A stretch of DNA of 25,291 bases, from NCBI GenBank assembly GCA_049301135.1, contig JBAQKP010000206.1:1-25291 (forward strand), read 5' to 3'. Origin of the DNA: JAYXXU01 sp049301135 (GTDB lineage: Bacteria; Pseudomonadota; Gammaproteobacteria; Pseudomonadales; Moraxellaceae). Shown here one piece after another: positions 15,713 through 23,622 of this stretch; within the stretch, counting starts at the first letter, position 1, and the number at the start of each line of letters is the position of its first letter. The notes beneath the pieces were generated by a model. That model did no database searches, was not told where the DNA came from, and was given only the letters and a program-made list of their open reading frames with translations. A program made the translations under genes and the position numbers.

Positions 15713-17512
15713 TTAGTCTTCGTATTTACGACGTTGCTCATGACGATCTGATGCAAAGCGACGCTCTTGGCGACCAAAACGCTCATTGCGCTCTGGACGT
15801 GCGGCGGCTGGTGCAGCAGACGCTGGACGCGGAGCACCTTGGCCTGCGACACCAGCACCTTGATAATCACGACGTGGGCGTTGATCTGGACGGCTATCCG
15901 CTTGACCATATTCACGCGGCGCGCGAGGCGCTGAAGCCCCATCACGGCTGTAACTGTCACGGCTTGCACCATCACGGCTGCTATTGTCACGGCTATAGTT
16001 GCTGCGTGGTGCAGCAGACGCATCCCGCGGTGCAGCATCGCGCTGCCATGGACGATCACTGCGTGGCTGTTCGCTACGCGGTGCATCAGCACGGTTACCA
16101 CGATTGTCATCGCTATAACGTGGCGCACGATCACCGGTTGGACGTTGTGCATCACGATCACGGAAACTACGGCCTTCACCGCCACGCGAATCGGCTGGGC
16201 GAGCACCGGCTGGTGCACCACTGCGACCGCCATCACTGCGACCATCGTTGCTGCGGAAACTACGCTCGCCTTCTGGACGACGACGCGCACCGGCGCCTGC
16301 ACCCGCATAACCACCACGACCGCTTGGACGACGTGCGCCTTCTGGTGGTGGGCTTGGCTCTAGGCCAGCGATTTCGCTGACCGCAATGCGTGTTTTTAGA
16401 TAATCTTCCAGCGAACGGACTTTGCTACGCTCACGATGGGTGGCCAAGGTAATCGCCTGACCACTACGACCGGCACGACCGGTACGACCAATCCGATGCA
16501 CATAGTCTTCGTTTTTCATCGGCAAGCCGAAGTTGATCACATGACTGATCGACGGGACATCTAGCCCGCGTGCGGCCACGTCAGTTGCCACCAACACACG
16601 CGCACGACCTTCACGCAGGGTACGGATGCGACGGTTACGCACTGCTTGTGGCATCGCGCCATGCAGTGACACCACTTGGTGACCCATCTCAGCCAATTCT
16701 TCGGCCAATAGATCGGTGTCATTTTGGGTGCTGGCGAACACAACCGCTTGGTTCACGGATGCATCATTGAGCCAGTGGTTCAGCAGTTTTTTCTTGTGTT
16801 CAAAACCATCAGTCCAATGCAGGGTTTGTGCAATGTCGACGTTGGTGGTTTGTTCGCTTTCAATCGCGATCCGCTCGGCGTTGTTGGTCAACTTCTCAGC
16901 CAGACGCAAAATACGATCCGCAAAAGTCGCCGAGAACATCAGGGTTTGTTCGCGGTTATCAGCCAAGTCACTGATCGCTTCGAGGTCTTCAGAAAAGCCC
17001 AGATCCAGCATGCGATCTGCTTCGTCGAGAATCAGGGTTTTCACTTCACCCAAACTGATTTGACGACGATTGACCAAGTCGAGCAGACGGCCAGGGGTCG
17101 CGACAATCACTTGCGCGCCTTTCATCTGTGCGATTTGTTTACCAAATGGCATACCGCCCATGATGCTAGCAATCCGCACGCCTTTCACATGGCGCACCAA
17201 ATTGATCGCGTCTTGGCTGACCTGTTGAGCCAGTTCGCGAGTTGGACACAACACCAACACGCTTGGGGTGACGATTGGCTTGGCACGCGCTGACATTGGC
17301 GGCTGTGCCACCATCGCCAGTGGGTTCAGCGCAGGCAGCAAGAATGCAACGGTTTTACCGCTACCTGTTTTGCTGGACACCAGCAAATCAGTACCATTCA
17401 GTGCCGAAGGAATTGCGATTTTTTGTACCGATGTCGGCTCAGAAAAACCCATATCAACCAGTGCTTGTTTAAGGGTATCAGCAATGGCAAAATCGGAAAA
17501 AGTCAGGCTCAT
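15713..17512 (-). CDS. DEAD-box ATP-dependent RNA helicase, RhlE-like, with long RGD/S-rich tail
   Basis: An ATP-dependent RNA unwinding protein of 599 residues, probably acting in ribosome assembly or RNA decay. Motifs in order: Q motif with F5 and Q30, motif I SSKTGSGKT (K53), PTRELA (90-95), TPGR, DEAD (163-166), SAT (194-196), ATDVAARGLD and HRIGRTGRAGR (339-349). From about residue 385 to the end the chain is low complexity, rich in Arg, Gly, Asp, Ser and Pro (RGG and SRD-x-x units), a disordered RNA-binding tail. The core resembles RhlE, but deaD-type roles cannot be excluded. The start at 17512 has AGGA 11 nt upstream, held in the arm of a hairpin. The gene has its own terminator and a leader of over 250 nt. 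Confidence 0.92.
   Translation of the reverse strand: MSLTFSDFAIADTLKQALVDMGFSEPTSVQKIAIPSALNGTDLLVSSKTGSGKTVAFLLPALNPLAMVAQPPMSARAKPIVTPSVLVLCPTRELAQQVSQDAINLVRHVKGVRIASIMGGMPFGKQIAQMKGAQVIVATPGRLLDLVNRRQISLGEVKTLILDEADRMLDLGFSEDLEAISDLADNREQTLMFSATFADRILRLAEKLTNNAERIAIESEQTTNVDIAQTLHWTDGFEHKKKLLNHWLNDASVNQAVVFASTQNDTDLLAEELAEMGHQVVSLHGAMPQAVRNRRIRTLREGRARVLVATDVAARGLDVPSISHVINFGLPMKNEDYVHRIGRTGRAGRSGQAITLATHRERSKVRSLEDYLKTRIAVSEIAGLEPSPPPEGARRPSGRGGYAGAGAGARRRPEGERSFRSNDGRSDGGRSGAPAGARPADSRGGEGRSFRDRDAQRPTGDRAPRYSDDNRGNRADAPRSEQPRSDRPWQRDAAPRDASAAPRSNYSRDNSSRDGASRDSYSRDGASAPRAPREYGQADSRPDQRPRRDYQGAGVAGQGAPRPASAAPAAARPERNERFGRQERRFASDRHEQRRKYED
15942..16001. repeat. Four 15-bp tandem repeats encoding SRD-x-x in the helicase tail
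   Basis: Four consecutive units begin TCACGGCT on the plus strand and encode, on the minus strand, SRDNS, SRDGA, SRDSY and SRDGA. The first 8-9 bases are nearly invariant and the last 6 vary. Related looser repeats occur in the rest of the tail. Such arrays change length easily by slippage while keeping frame. Confidence 0.85.
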
Positions 17513-17884
17513 AGAGAGTTTCGTCCTGTAAGGACGCTCCGTAAAAAATAAATCAAAGTAGACATCGGCTGAGCGCGGAAACCTTGTTGCTAACTCCTGT
17601 CAGCGGGGTCACCAGTTATAAGACGATGCTCGTGTCACGCACGAATGCTTGCAGCCGTGGCCTGAAGAACTGCCAGAAGTCGTCTGGCACAGGCGCGATG
17701 AAGATGTCCTCTTATGGACGTAAACGCGCATGAAATGCTAATGAGATGTTCAGGCAGAGAACGGGAAAAGTGCGTGCGCATAGTCTAGCAATAGATTAAA
17801 CCAATTACCAGCTTTATTATTAACCCAGCTTGAATAGCTCGCCAGCATATATGGGGTTTGTTAACATTTGACGACAAACGCTGC
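17513..17884 (-). promoter_or_regulatory. Long structured leader and promoter region of the DEAD-box helicase
   Basis: This is 372 bp without a gene. A minus-strand extended -10 (TGC-TAGACT, 17782-17790) would give a leader of about 260 nt. Within it are several inverted repeats. One is a two-part stem at 17660-17694 (GCCTG/CAGGC outer, TGCCAG/CTGGCA inner). A second is a 5-bp stem at 17630-17644 (TCGTG/CACGA). The third is a perfect 6-bp, 3-nt-loop hairpin at 17522-17536 whose arm contains AGGA of the likely ribosome-binding site. Long structured leaders are known for cold-shock DEAD-box helicase mRNAs. A 47-codon frame starting at 17780 begins before the predicted transcript start and is not called. 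No terminator for the upstream hydrolase gene is seen. Confidence 0.5.
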
Positions 17885-18658
17885 TTATTGGGGTGAATAA
17901 AAACGACCAGTCGCTAAAAACCAAACGACTTGGCGCTGTGCATCGACGTCCAACGGCAACGTCGCATGAACCGACGGCAACAGTACAAAATCTTGCATGT
18001 TTGACAGACGCGTGCTGTAGACCGCAACCAAGCCATCGTTAGCGCTGTTAAAACGCCGATTCAGCCACGGTGTTGGGGTCAAGTAACCAGCAATAATGCC
18101 GGTTGGGACTGACGGCTCAGCCAACTGCGCAATAAAAGCATGCGGCGCAGTGCTTAACTGTGCCACAGCGGGTCCAAGCCAACGCGCGACTGCCCGCTCG
18201 TGCAACTGCTGCTGTACCGGATCAGACAACTCACTGCCCTGATTCGGTGTGCCTAACATCACCACCCGACCGATGGCAGTCTGACCGTGCTGCTGTAAGT
18301 AGTGGCGAATCAGCAAGCCTCCCATCGAGTGTCCAACCAGATGCACTGGACGATCTGCTGTGTGCTGACACTCACGGATGGCTGGTAGCAATGCTTGGGC
18401 TGACACTTCAATCGACTGTTGACGCGAGGGGTAACTGAGTGACACTACCTGATAGCCGCTACGCTGTAACAGTTGCCGCATCCCTAGCCAGTTCCAGCGA
18501 CTCCCTGCCAGACCATGCACCAGCACCACACAACCAACTTTGGCCGTCGCTGCGTGGCTGAACTGCGTCGGCAGGCTCAGCAAGCCGAATGTCAGCAGAA
18601 GACTCGAACAGGCCACTCGCTGTTTGTACGTTGAGCCAAGCCTCTGAGTCACTCTCAT
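17885..18658 (-). CDS. Secreted alpha/beta hydrolase (lipase/esterase-like)
   Basis: A probable periplasmic or secreted esterase or lipase of 257 residues. The N terminus is a signal peptide (basic MRVTQRLGSTYKQR, hydrophobic core SLLLTFGLLSL, cleavage near SHA-A at 36-37). The alpha/beta hydrolase elements are in order: oxyanion-hole HGLAGS (48-53), nucleophile GHSMGG with S111, TPNQGSE, acid D208 in NSANDGLVAV, and catalytic H231 in PSVHATLPL. The pattern resembles bacterial triacylglycerol lipase/PGAP1-like proteins; the substrate is unknown. Its start lies 10 bp after the stop of the DUF445 gene, so the two form a unit, and a Shine-Dalgarno is poor, suggesting coupling. Confidence 0.82.
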   Translation of the reverse strand: MRVTQRLGSTYKQRVACSSLLLTFGLLSLPTQFSHAATAKVGCVVLVHGLAGSRWNWLGMRQLLQRSGYQVVSLSYPSRQQSIEVSAQALLPAIRECQHTADRPVHLVGHSMGGLLIRHYLQQHGQTAIGRVVMLGTPNQGSELSDPVQQQLHERAVARWLGPAVAQLSTAPHAFIAQLAEPSVPTGIIAGYLTPTPWLNRRFNSANDGLVAVYSTRLSNMQDFVLLPSVHATLPLDVDAQRQVVWFLATGRFYSPQ

Positions 18659-18668
18659 CTACTACAAC

Positions 18669-19901
18669 TCATTGAAACAACGGCAACATCAGTAACACCT
18701 GCATTTCGCCGACCACAATCCCGAGCACCCCACCGACGATGATCAAGGTTTTTTCATCTTCTTGGAAAGCAGGACGCAGCATGCCCTCAAACTCTTCAGG
18801 CGTCAGTTTGCGCATCCGCTCCACCAATGTATTGCGAATATCCATCGCATCTTCAGCATAGGCTTCCATATGCTTCATGGTTTCGGGCAGCTTGCTGAGG
18901 ATTTTTTCGGCAATCAGCGATTTCATCTCGATGTATTTATCACCACCGACTGCGTACACCACCAAGGGACGCGCAATCCCCGCCTGCTCATCCACCATGC
19001 GCTTGACGTTGGTGTGTACCAAATCCATGATCCGGTCGGACATCTGCCCGCGAAAAAGCTCTTCCATCATATTGGCAGGCGTGAGCAACTGTTTTGAAAT
19101 CAAGTCGGCATAATCCGTCGCCACCTGTTGCTGGCGTTTTAAAAACATGCCTTGTACGGTAAAGCCCATGATTTTGGTCGGGTGTTGTGGGCGAAACATC
19201 AGGTGCAATGCTAACCAGTCGCTGGTAAAGCCGACGATGCCACCAAACAAAGGCAGTAACCATGGCTCTTTAAATAGCAGCCACAACATCATCTGGATCA
19301 CACCGATGACCAAGCCAAACACCAAGCCAATCCAACCAAAAAACCGAAACTCTTGCTTGCCGACCTTTTTAAAAATATCGTTGAGCAAGGTTTTATCACG
19401 GGTGAGATTGGTGATTACCATGTGTTTGATATCAAAATAGCCGGTCACGTCTTTTTGGATTTCAGTCATGATCTGAGCGACCACAATCGGTGACTCCGCT
19501 TTGACGCGCTTAATGATTTTTTGCCGCGCAAACTCTGGCATCGCCTCCCACAAGCCCGCTTGGTAGCGTTGTGCGACTTCGCGGGTGATTTCTTCGGCGG
19601 CGGCCATCATCGGCGCTTCGATTTCTTGGGCGATGCGTTTAGGATCTAGTCGTGCAAAAATTTCTTCTGGCTTGATCAGCTTACTGGTCATGAGTTCGAC
19701 TGCCGTCGTCGCCATTTTTTGCGCTTTGCGTGGCACCACGCCCTGCCAACCAATCACCCAAATGCCTTTAAACTCTAAAGGGCCGAACATCATTTTGACG
19801 GCAATGACTTTGGTAATCCAACCAATAAATCCACTGATAAAAGGAATCAGCAGATACAGCATCCAGTTCCGTTGAAAGTCAGCAATAATCTCCGCCAGCA
19901 T
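18669..19901 (-). CDS. DUF445 family membrane protein
   Basis: An inner-membrane protein of 410 residues of the DUF445 (YheB/YjiN-like) family, function unknown. Membrane segments are near residues 14-38, 190-235 and 388-408; the rest is helical and charged. The two membrane-proximal blocks are duplicates of each other. The first has GWITKVIAVKMMFGP, then VQGW-like VIGWQGVVPRKAQKMAT; the second has GFTSDWLALHLMFRP, then FTVQGMFLKRQQQVAT. The family motif is this N/D-W/V-L/I-A-x-x-M-F-x-P. The start at 19901 has AGGA 10 nt upstream. It is followed by the secreted hydrolase gene. A role in envelope organisation is inferred only from topology and neighbour. Confidence 0.85.
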   Translation of the reverse strand: MLAEIIADFQRNWMLYLLIPFISGFIGWITKVIAVKMMFGPLEFKGIWVIGWQGVVPRKAQKMATTAVELMTSKLIKPEEIFARLDPKRIAQEIEAPMMAAAEEITREVAQRYQAGLWEAMPEFARQKIIKRVKAESPIVVAQIMTEIQKDVTGYFDIKHMVITNLTRDKTLLNDIFKKVGKQEFRFFGWIGLVFGLVIGVIQMMLWLLFKEPWLLPLFGGIVGFTSDWLALHLMFRPQHPTKIMGFTVQGMFLKRQQQVATDYADLISKQLLTPANMMEELFRGQMSDRIMDLVHTNVKRMVDEQAGIARPLVVYAVGGDKYIEMKSLIAEKILSKLPETMKHMEAYAEDAMDIRNTLVERMRKLTPEEFEGMLRPAFQEDEKTLIIVGGVLGIVVGEMQVLLMLPLFQ

Positions 19902-19968
19902 AATGATTGATTCCTGTCGCGCAAAAACTTAAAGATGATTGTATAAGCACACAAGCATTGTAATATTG

Positions 19969-19998
19969 ATTATGTGCTTTTTAAAGTGAAACTGGCAA
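19969..19998 (-). promoter_or_regulatory. Candidate sigma-70 promoter for the DUF445-hydrolase unit
   Basis: On the minus strand TTGCCA (19993-19998, 5 of 6) and CATAAT (19969-19974, 5 of 6) are 18 bp apart. The predicted start is about 60 nt before the DUF445 ATG. The -35 lies in one arm of the hairpin that follows clpX. Confidence 0.5.
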
Positions 19999-20015
19999 TG
20001 CTCGGTTGCCAGTTT
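19989..20015 (-). terminator. Hairpin after clpX, probable terminator
   Basis: A perfect 10-bp stem (AAACTGGCAA / TTGCCAGTTT) with a 7-nt loop lies 32 bp after the clpX stop. On the minus strand it is followed by TCACTTTAAAA rather than a real T-run, so termination may be incomplete. Confidence 0.6.
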
Positions 20016-20047
20016 ACGCAACGAAAGACCAACGACCTACAGACTAT

Positions 20048-21370
20048 TTAGGCGCGCTTGGCGGTATTGTGTAACACCTTCAAGTACTCAGCAGCGGGCT
20101 CATTCACGGCGTTTTGCGGCAAGCGCTCAGGATTGAGGATCGGCTTGGCTTGACCATTAATCACTTCAGCAGTGATTTCGACCGTACCGACATCAGACAA
20201 TGACGGTAGATCGTACATGGTGTCGAGCAACACGTTTTCCAGAATCGAACGCAAACCGCGCGCGCCCGTGTTGCGCTCTAGCGCTTTTTTGGCGACCGCG
20301 AGTAATGCTTCCTCGGTAAAGCTGAGATCAACCTCTTCCATTTCGAACAAACGCTGGTACTGACGAGTCAGGGCGTTCTTCGGCTCAGTCAAAATCTGCA
20401 TCAATGCCGCTTCATCCAACTCTTCGAGCGTGGCAATCACCGGCAAACGACCAATAAACTCAGGAATCAAGCCGAATTTAATCAGATCTTCTGGCTCAAC
20501 CTCACGGAACAATTGGCCGATTTTTTTGCTGGTGTCTTTGCTTTTGACTTCGGCACCAAAGCCAATACCGGTTTTTTCGCTGCGTTGCTGAATGACTTTT
20601 TCGAGTCCCGAAAACGCCCCACCACAGATAAACAGAATATTGCTGGTATCAACCTGCACAAACTCTTGCTGCGGATGCTTGCGGCCACCTTGCGGCGGAA
20701 TCGAGGCGACTGTGCCTTCGATCATCTTCAGTAAGGCCTGTTGCACGCCTTCGCCAGAGACATCACGAGTGATAGATGGGTTGTCACTTTTGCGGCTAAT
20801 TTTGTCGATTTCATCAATATAGATGATGCCTTTTTGGGCTTTTTCGACATCATAGTCGGCTTTTTGCAGCAGCTTTTGCACGATGTTTTCAACATCTTCA
20901 CCGACATAACCCGCTTCGGTCAGCGTGGTGGCATCGGCCATCGCAAACGGCACATCCAGCAGTCGCGCCAGTGTCTGTGCGAGCAAGGTCTTGCCAGAGC
21001 CAGTCGGCCCGATCAGCAAAATATTGCTCTTGGACAATTCAACAGCATCCGTGTTTTTCTGGGTGCTGCTCTGCTTGGTCGCGCGTAACCGTTTGTAGTG
21101 GTTATAGACCGCCACTGCCAAGGTTTTTTTCGCCTGCTCTTGACCGATCACATATTGATCAAGCGCCGTGCGAATTTCGGCAGGTTTTGGCAGTGGGCGA
21201 CTGTCCCAATCCGTATCTTCAGCGTGCTTGTGGGTTTGCACCAGATCAAGACAAATATCGACGCATTCATTGCAGATGAATGCGTTCTCGCCAGCAATCA
21301 GCTTTTCGACTTCGTCTTGGCGTTTGCCACAAAATGAGCAACATTTTGCGGCATGGGTTAAATCGGACAT
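20048..21370 (-). CDS. clpX: ATP-dependent Clp protease ATP-binding subunit ClpX
   Basis: The AAA+ unfoldase that feeds tagged proteins to ClpP, 440 residues. The N-terminal zinc domain has C11-x2-C14 and C33-x2-C36. The ATPase core has Walker A GPTGSGKT (121-128), the pore loop GYVG (154-157), Walker B IIYIDEID (182-189) and the IGF loop (269-271) that docks on ClpP. The arginine-finger region EFIGRLPV and sensor GARGLRS are present. The start at 21370 has GGAG 5 nt upstream. It follows clpP by 29 bp in the usual tig-clpP-clpX order, and is likely co-transcribed with clpP. Confidence 0.97.
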   Translation of the reverse strand: MSDLTHAAKCCSFCGKRQDEVEKLIAGENAFICNECVDICLDLVQTHKHAEDTDWDSRPLPKPAEIRTALDQYVIGQEQAKKTLAVAVYNHYKRLRATKQSSTQKNTDAVELSKSNILLIGPTGSGKTLLAQTLARLLDVPFAMADATTLTEAGYVGEDVENIVQKLLQKADYDVEKAQKGIIYIDEIDKISRKSDNPSITRDVSGEGVQQALLKMIEGTVASIPPQGGRKHPQQEFVQVDTSNILFICGGAFSGLEKVIQQRSEKTGIGFGAEVKSKDTSKKIGQLFREVEPEDLIKFGLIPEFIGRLPVIATLEELDEAALMQILTEPKNALTRQYQRLFEMEEVDLSFTEEALLAVAKKALERNTGARGLRSILENVLLDTMYDLPSLSDVGTVEITAEVINGQAKPILNPERLPQNAVNEPAAEYLKVLHNTAKRA

Positions 21371-21399
21371 GGGCTCTCCCGTCTGTCTATCAGCAACGC

Positions 21400-22011
21400 T
21401 TACAGGCGTTGGCTGAGTACTGCATCGACCAAGCCGTATTCACGGGCGGTCTCTGCACTCATAAAATTATCGCGGTCGGTATCTTTGGCGATCTGCTCAA
21501 TCGGCTGACCGGTATGATGCGCCAATAGACCGTTTAAACGCTCGCGAATATACAAAATTTCTTTGGCATGAATCTCGATGTCTGAGGCTTGACCACGGAA
21601 ACCACCCAGCGGTTGGTGGATCATCACGCGTGAGTTGGCCAGCGCATAACGTTTACCTTTGGTGCCTGCGGTCAATAAGAATGATCCCATTGAAGCGGCT
21701 TGACCCATACAGATGGTCGAGACATCCGGCTTAATAAACTGCATGGTGTCATAGATCGCCATGCCTGCGGTGACCGAACCACCGGGTGAGTTAATATACA
21801 GATGGATGTCTTTGTCTGGGTTTTCGGCTTCTAAAAACAATAACTGTGCGACAACGAGATTGGCCATATGATCTTCGACTTCACCAGTCAAGAAAATCAC
21901 CCGCTCACGCAACAGACGCGAGTAAATATCAAACGAACGCTCGCCACGCGAGGACTGTTCGATCACCATCGGAACAAGAGCATTTTGTATGGCTTGGGCT
22001 GGATAGGTCAC
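21400..22011 (-). CDS. clpP: ATP-dependent Clp protease proteolytic subunit ClpP
   Basis: The tetradecameric serine protease partner of ClpX, 203 residues. I choose the GTG at 22011, giving MTYPAQAIQN as in Acinetobacter ClpP, with AGGAAG about 8 nt upstream; the frame stays open to a GTG at 22089 but those extra residues are not typical. The catalytic triad is S107 in GQAASMG, H132 in IHQPLGG and D181 in DTDRDNF, with the same 25- and 49-residue spacings as E. coli. It is separated from tig by a strong terminator, so it has its own promoter, and runs on into clpX. Confidence 0.96.
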   Translation of the reverse strand: MTYPAQAIQNALVPMVIEQSSRGERSFDIYSRLLRERVIFLTGEVEDHMANLVVAQLLFLEAENPDKDIHLYINSPGGSVTAGMAIYDTMQFIKPDVSTICMGQAASMGSFLLTAGTKGKRYALANSRVMIHQPLGGFRGQASDIEIHAKEILYIRERLNGLLAHHTGQPIEQIAKDTDRDNFMSAETAREYGLVDAVLSQRL

Positions 22012-22048
22012 AGCGAATTCTTCCTGCACGTTTAAGATTGTTTCGAGA

Positions 22049-22078
22049 ATATGGGGGATATTCAACAAAAATGCAAAG
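22049..22078 (-). promoter_or_regulatory. Candidate heat-shock (sigma-32-like) promoter of clpP-clpX
   Basis: On the minus strand a CCCCCATAT element, close to the sigma-32 -10 consensus CCCCATnT, lies about 40 bp upstream of the clpP GTG. A weak -35 (CTTTGCA, 22072-22078) is 14 bp away. clpP is a sigma-32 target in enterobacteria. The match of the -35 is poor. Confidence 0.35.
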
Positions 22079-22130
22079 GGCAAAACCACACAAGCGGAAT
22101 ACTGATCACTGTTTGTCCTTAAAGCACAAA

Positions 22131-22157
22131 AAAAGGCACATACGGGATGTGCCTTTT
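22131..22157 (-). terminator. Rho-independent terminator of tig
   Basis: A perfect 11-bp stem (AAAAGGCACAT / ATGTGCCTTTT) with a 5-nt loop, followed on the minus strand by further Ts (seven in total), 42 bp after the tig stop. It separates tig transcription from clpP. Confidence 0.92.
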
Positions 22158-22198
22158 GAACAGCGCGACCCTATGAAAGAAGGGCGTTGCTGTATTGC

Positions 22199-23530
22199 TT
22201 AACGACGCTGATTGGCAGCTTGTTGGGCGGCGAGCAAGTCTTGATAAGACACCGCCACATCCGACACAGTCGCACCGGCCAAAATATGATCAACCACTTG
22301 ATCTTCCAGCACAACCGCTTCGATTTGCGCACGTTGCTGCTTGTCGTTGCTGTAATACTCGATCACTTCGGCTGGGTCTTCGTAGCTTTCAGACATTTCG
22401 GTGATCATCGTGGTGACACGGTCTTGATCAACGGTCAGTTTGCTTTGCTCGATGATCTTAGCGACTAATACACCCAGTTTGACTGAACGCTCCGCTTGAT
22501 CTTGGAACAGCTCATTTGGCAACATGTTGTCGTCAAACTTCTGTGCACCACCGAACTGCTGGGCAAACTGTTGCAGCATGGCTTGGCGTTGACGTTGGAT
22601 CTCGTCGGCGACCATCGCTTTAGGCACTTGAATATCACCGTTGGCGGCCAATACAGCATCAAAGGCCGCTTGCTTGGTCTGCGTCCGCAGGCTGTGCTTA
22701 ACTTCGCGCTGCATGTTTTTGCGCACTTCAACTTTTAGCTTGTCTTCACCACCTTCGGTGATGCCAAACAAGGCCAAGAAGCCTTCATCAATCTCTGGCA
22801 AGACCGGCTTTTCGGACTTTTTCAGCTTGATGGTGAACTGGGCGGCTTTACCGGCCAGATGTTCGGCTTGGTAGTTTTCTGGGAAGGTCACGTCGATGAC
22901 TTTTTCTTCACCAGCTTTCATGCCCAGAATACCGTCTTCAAAGCCCGGAATCATCTGACCACTGCCCAACACCAGTTTAAAGTCTTCGGCTGTACCACCC
23001 TCGAACTTCTCACCATCGACTGTCCCTTCAAAGTCAAAGGTAACTTGGAAGGTTTTTTTGGCCATGCCTTTGGTGACCGCAAACGTTTGGCGCTGTTTAC
23101 GCAGGCTTTCGATCATGGTATCGACATCGGCGTCAGTGATTTCACTGGTTTTACGCTCGATGCTGAGTCCGTCAAAACCAGCAACGGTCACGTCTGGATA
23201 CACTTCAACGACGGCTTTATATTCCAAGCCTTTGTCACTCAGTTCAGCCGATTCAATATTTGGCATGCCTACGGCATTGATGTTATTGGCGCGAATCGCC
23301 TCGAACACCGAATCACGAATCGTGTCATTGATGACTTCTTGCTGAATGCCAGGGCCGTAATCTGAACGAATCCGTGACATCGGCACTTTGCCAGGGCGAA
23401 AGCCGTTGATTTTGGCTGACTTGGCGACTTTTTTAAGACGCGCTTCAAACTGGCTGTTAATCCGCTCAGAAGGAACGGTGATTGTTAGTCGGCGTTCTAG
23501 ACCTGAGATCGCTTCGGTCGTAACTTGCAT
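22199..23530 (-). CDS. tig: Trigger factor, ribosome-associated chaperone
   Basis: A chaperone that binds nascent chains at the ribosome exit tunnel, with peptidyl-prolyl isomerase activity; 443 residues, a normal length. The N-terminal ribosome-docking signature GFRPGKVP is at 43-50. The FKBP-like PPIase domain covers about 150-245 (VTFDFEGTVDGEKFEGG, LGSGQMIPGFEDGILGMKAGEEK). The C-terminal helical arms follow, rich in Gln and charged residues. The start at 23530 has GAGGA 5 nt upstream. It is first in the tig-clpP-clpX cluster and has its own terminator. Confidence 0.97.
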   Translation of the reverse strand: MQVTTEAISGLERRLTITVPSERINSQFEARLKKVAKSAKINGFRPGKVPMSRIRSDYGPGIQQEVINDTIRDSVFEAIRANNINAVGMPNIESAELSDKGLEYKAVVEVYPDVTVAGFDGLSIERKTSEITDADVDTMIESLRKQRQTFAVTKGMAKKTFQVTFDFEGTVDGEKFEGGTAEDFKLVLGSGQMIPGFEDGILGMKAGEEKVIDVTFPENYQAEHLAGKAAQFTIKLKKSEKPVLPEIDEGFLALFGITEGGEDKLKVEVRKNMQREVKHSLRTQTKQAAFDAVLAANGDIQVPKAMVADEIQRQRQAMLQQFAQQFGGAQKFDDNMLPNELFQDQAERSVKLGVLVAKIIEQSKLTVDQDRVTTMITEMSESYEDPAEVIEYYSNDKQQRAQIEAVVLEDQVVDHILAGATVSDVAVSYQDLLAAQQAANQRR

Positions 23531-23574
23531 GGCTTCCTCGGTACTTGATCAAAGCTGAAAAAATAAAGTGGATG

Positions 23575-23604
23575 AGTATAAGGCAAGGCTGCACGCAAGT
23601 ACAA
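23575..23604 (-). promoter_or_regulatory. Candidate promoter of tig
   Basis: On the minus strand TATACT (23575-23580, 5 of 6) lies 45 bp upstream of the tig ATG with a weak TTGTAC -35 at 18-bp spacing (23599-23604). Confidence 0.45.
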
Positions 23605-23622
23605 AAATATAGCATTGAGATG

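Noticed and set aside
15703..16317. Minus-strand 204-codon Val/Ala/Met-rich frame inside the helicase gene
   Set aside because: It is a frameshifted reading of the same repetitive tail, with composition explained by the repeats.
15676..16380. Plus-strand His-rich 234-codon open frame opposite the helicase tail
   Set aside because: It is the antisense image of low-complexity Arg/Gly/Asp/Ser codons and includes the helicase terminator; it has no credible start site or domain.
17640..17782. 47-codon frame in the helicase leader (starts MRTHFSRS on the minus strand)
   Set aside because: Its ATG lies one base after the predicted -10, so before the expected transcript start, and it has no ribosome-binding site or known homologue.
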